Assembly: GCA_947625535.1 (NCBI GenBank)
Contig: CANQOR010000001.1
Coordinates: 58,367-122,366, forward strand
Direction of reading: 5' to 3'
Length of the DNA: 64,000 bases
From: an uncultured Bacilli bacterium
GTDB lineage: Bacteria; Bacillota_I; Bacilli_A; RF39; UBA660
Part shown: positions 63,924-64,000 of the stretch, piece by piece
Layout of the letters: each line of letters starts with the position of its first letter
Position numbering within the stretch: position 1 is the stretch's first letter
Notes under the pieces: generated by a model
Databases searched by the model: none
Seen by the model: the letters and a program-made list of their open reading frames with translations, nothing else
Told to the model about the DNA's origin: nothing
Position numbers and translations under genes: made by a program

Positions 63924-63952
63924 ATTATATATCAAATACATTTGTTCGTCAA
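63924..63952 (-). promoter_or_regulatory. recD2 promoter with LexA box
   Basis: TTGACG (63947-63952), 17 nt, TATAAT (63924-63929) on the minus strand. The 14-bp site CGAACAAATGTATT (63935-63948) covers the end of the -35 and the spacer, matching CGAACRNRYGTTYG at 12 of 14 positions. Confidence 0.8.
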
Positions 63953-63961
63953 TAAAGGAAT

Positions 63962-63990
63962 TAAAAAAAGAAATTACTCAGTAACTTCTT
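63962..63990 (-). terminator. Terminator of the gene entering from the right edge
   Basis: AGAAGTTAC-TGA-GTAATTTCT then TTTTTT on the minus strand (one C/A mismatch). Confidence 0.6.
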
Positions 63991-64000
63991 CTTTGTTCTT
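63974..64000 (-). CDS. C-terminal end of a gene extending beyond the right edge
   Basis: The last nine codons including a TAA stop read KNKEEVTE on the minus strand. The terminator stem overlapping the stop codon supports a real gene end. The product cannot be identified from eight residues. Confidence 0.35.
   Translation of the reverse strand, partial: KNKEEVTE

Noticed and set aside
1..64000. Mycoplasma-type code with TGA as Trp
   Set aside because: Trp residues at conserved positions (map, valS, alaS) are TGG and TGA is used as a stop (for example at 3270-3272); walled-cell genes are also present.
1..64000. Prophage, insertion sequence or CRISPR
   Set aside because: No transposase, integrase, phage structural genes, repeat-spacer arrays or long direct repeats were found; composition looks even throughout.

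Overview
The window is AT-rich, gene-dense bacterial chromosome read with the standard bacterial code: Trp is TGG, and TGA occurs as a stop. Nearly all genes lie on the minus strand. Several gene blocks match Bacillus subtilis gene order: dnaG-rpoD-trmK-yqfQ, nfo/yqfT, yneF-sirA-tkt-lexA, ylbD-ylbE and mraZ-rsmH-ftsL-pbpB. With peptidoglycan synthesis genes (murF, ddl, two class B PBPs), a class-B-like sortase and sporulation-type genes (spoIVB, sirA, ylbD), this points to a low-GC walled member of the Bacilli, probably an uncultured gut lineage of the Erysipelotrichales/RF39 kind. The lineage is inferred from content and synteny only. No rRNA, tRNA, CRISPR array, insertion sequence or prophage was seen. 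Layout: 1-1.6 kb holds two tandem paralogues with an HExxH metallopeptidase motif. 1.6-5.6 kb is a six-gene operon headed by a protein made of 35-residue mTERF-like repeats, followed by a small repeat protein, an HD hydrolase, a metallo-beta-lactamase-fold hydrolase, a transglutaminase-like protein and a membrane zinc ribbon. 5.6-9.2 kb has a flavin reductase-rubredoxin fusion, then a sortase with two surface proteins. 9.3-14.8 kb carries a fused ABC transporter and TrkH/TrkA potassium uptake. 14.8-26 kb holds map and cell-wall/division genes (pbpB, ftsL, rsmH, mraZ, ddl, murF), efp, rpmG and a second class B PBP. 26-34.5 kb has yqfT, rarA, nfo, a pilin-like protein, ylbE, ylbD, parC and a frame-disrupted parE. 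34.5-41 kb is the yneF-sirA-tkt-glycosyltransferase / lexA / spoIVB block. 41-50.9 kb has two WG-repeat-like membrane proteins, xseB, xseA, a Tam41-type CDP-DAG synthase and a T-box operon (HD protein, valS). 50.9-57.2 kb has a divergent PilB/GspE-like ATPase, a prepilin peptidase, yqfQ-like, trmK, rpoD and dnaG. 57.4-64 kb has a lipoprotein, a second T-box operon (P-loop kinase, alaS without C-terminal domain), an AI-2E-family permease, a 46-residue membrane protein and recD2. Regulation can be read directly in places. A LexA operator matching the B. subtilis SOS consensus (CGAAC-N4-GTTYG) or a close variant overlaps the promoters of lexA, a divergent 45-residue membrane protein, rarA, xseA-xseB and recD2, giving a local SOS regulon. 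Two T-box riboswitches carry readable specifier codons, GTT for valine upstream of valS and GCT for alanine upstream of alaS. Three 10-bp-spaced GTGG repeats in front of mraZ fit an MraZ operator. A 13-bp hairpin with a TATAAT in its loop masks the sirA ribosome binding site. The most unusual items are the mTERF-like operon, the mitochondrial-type Tam41 homologue, the SOS regulon with its microproteins, the broken parE, the C-Ala-less AlaRS, the MurF with a membrane domain in place of its usual N-terminus, and a sortase with Lys where catalytic Arg is expected.
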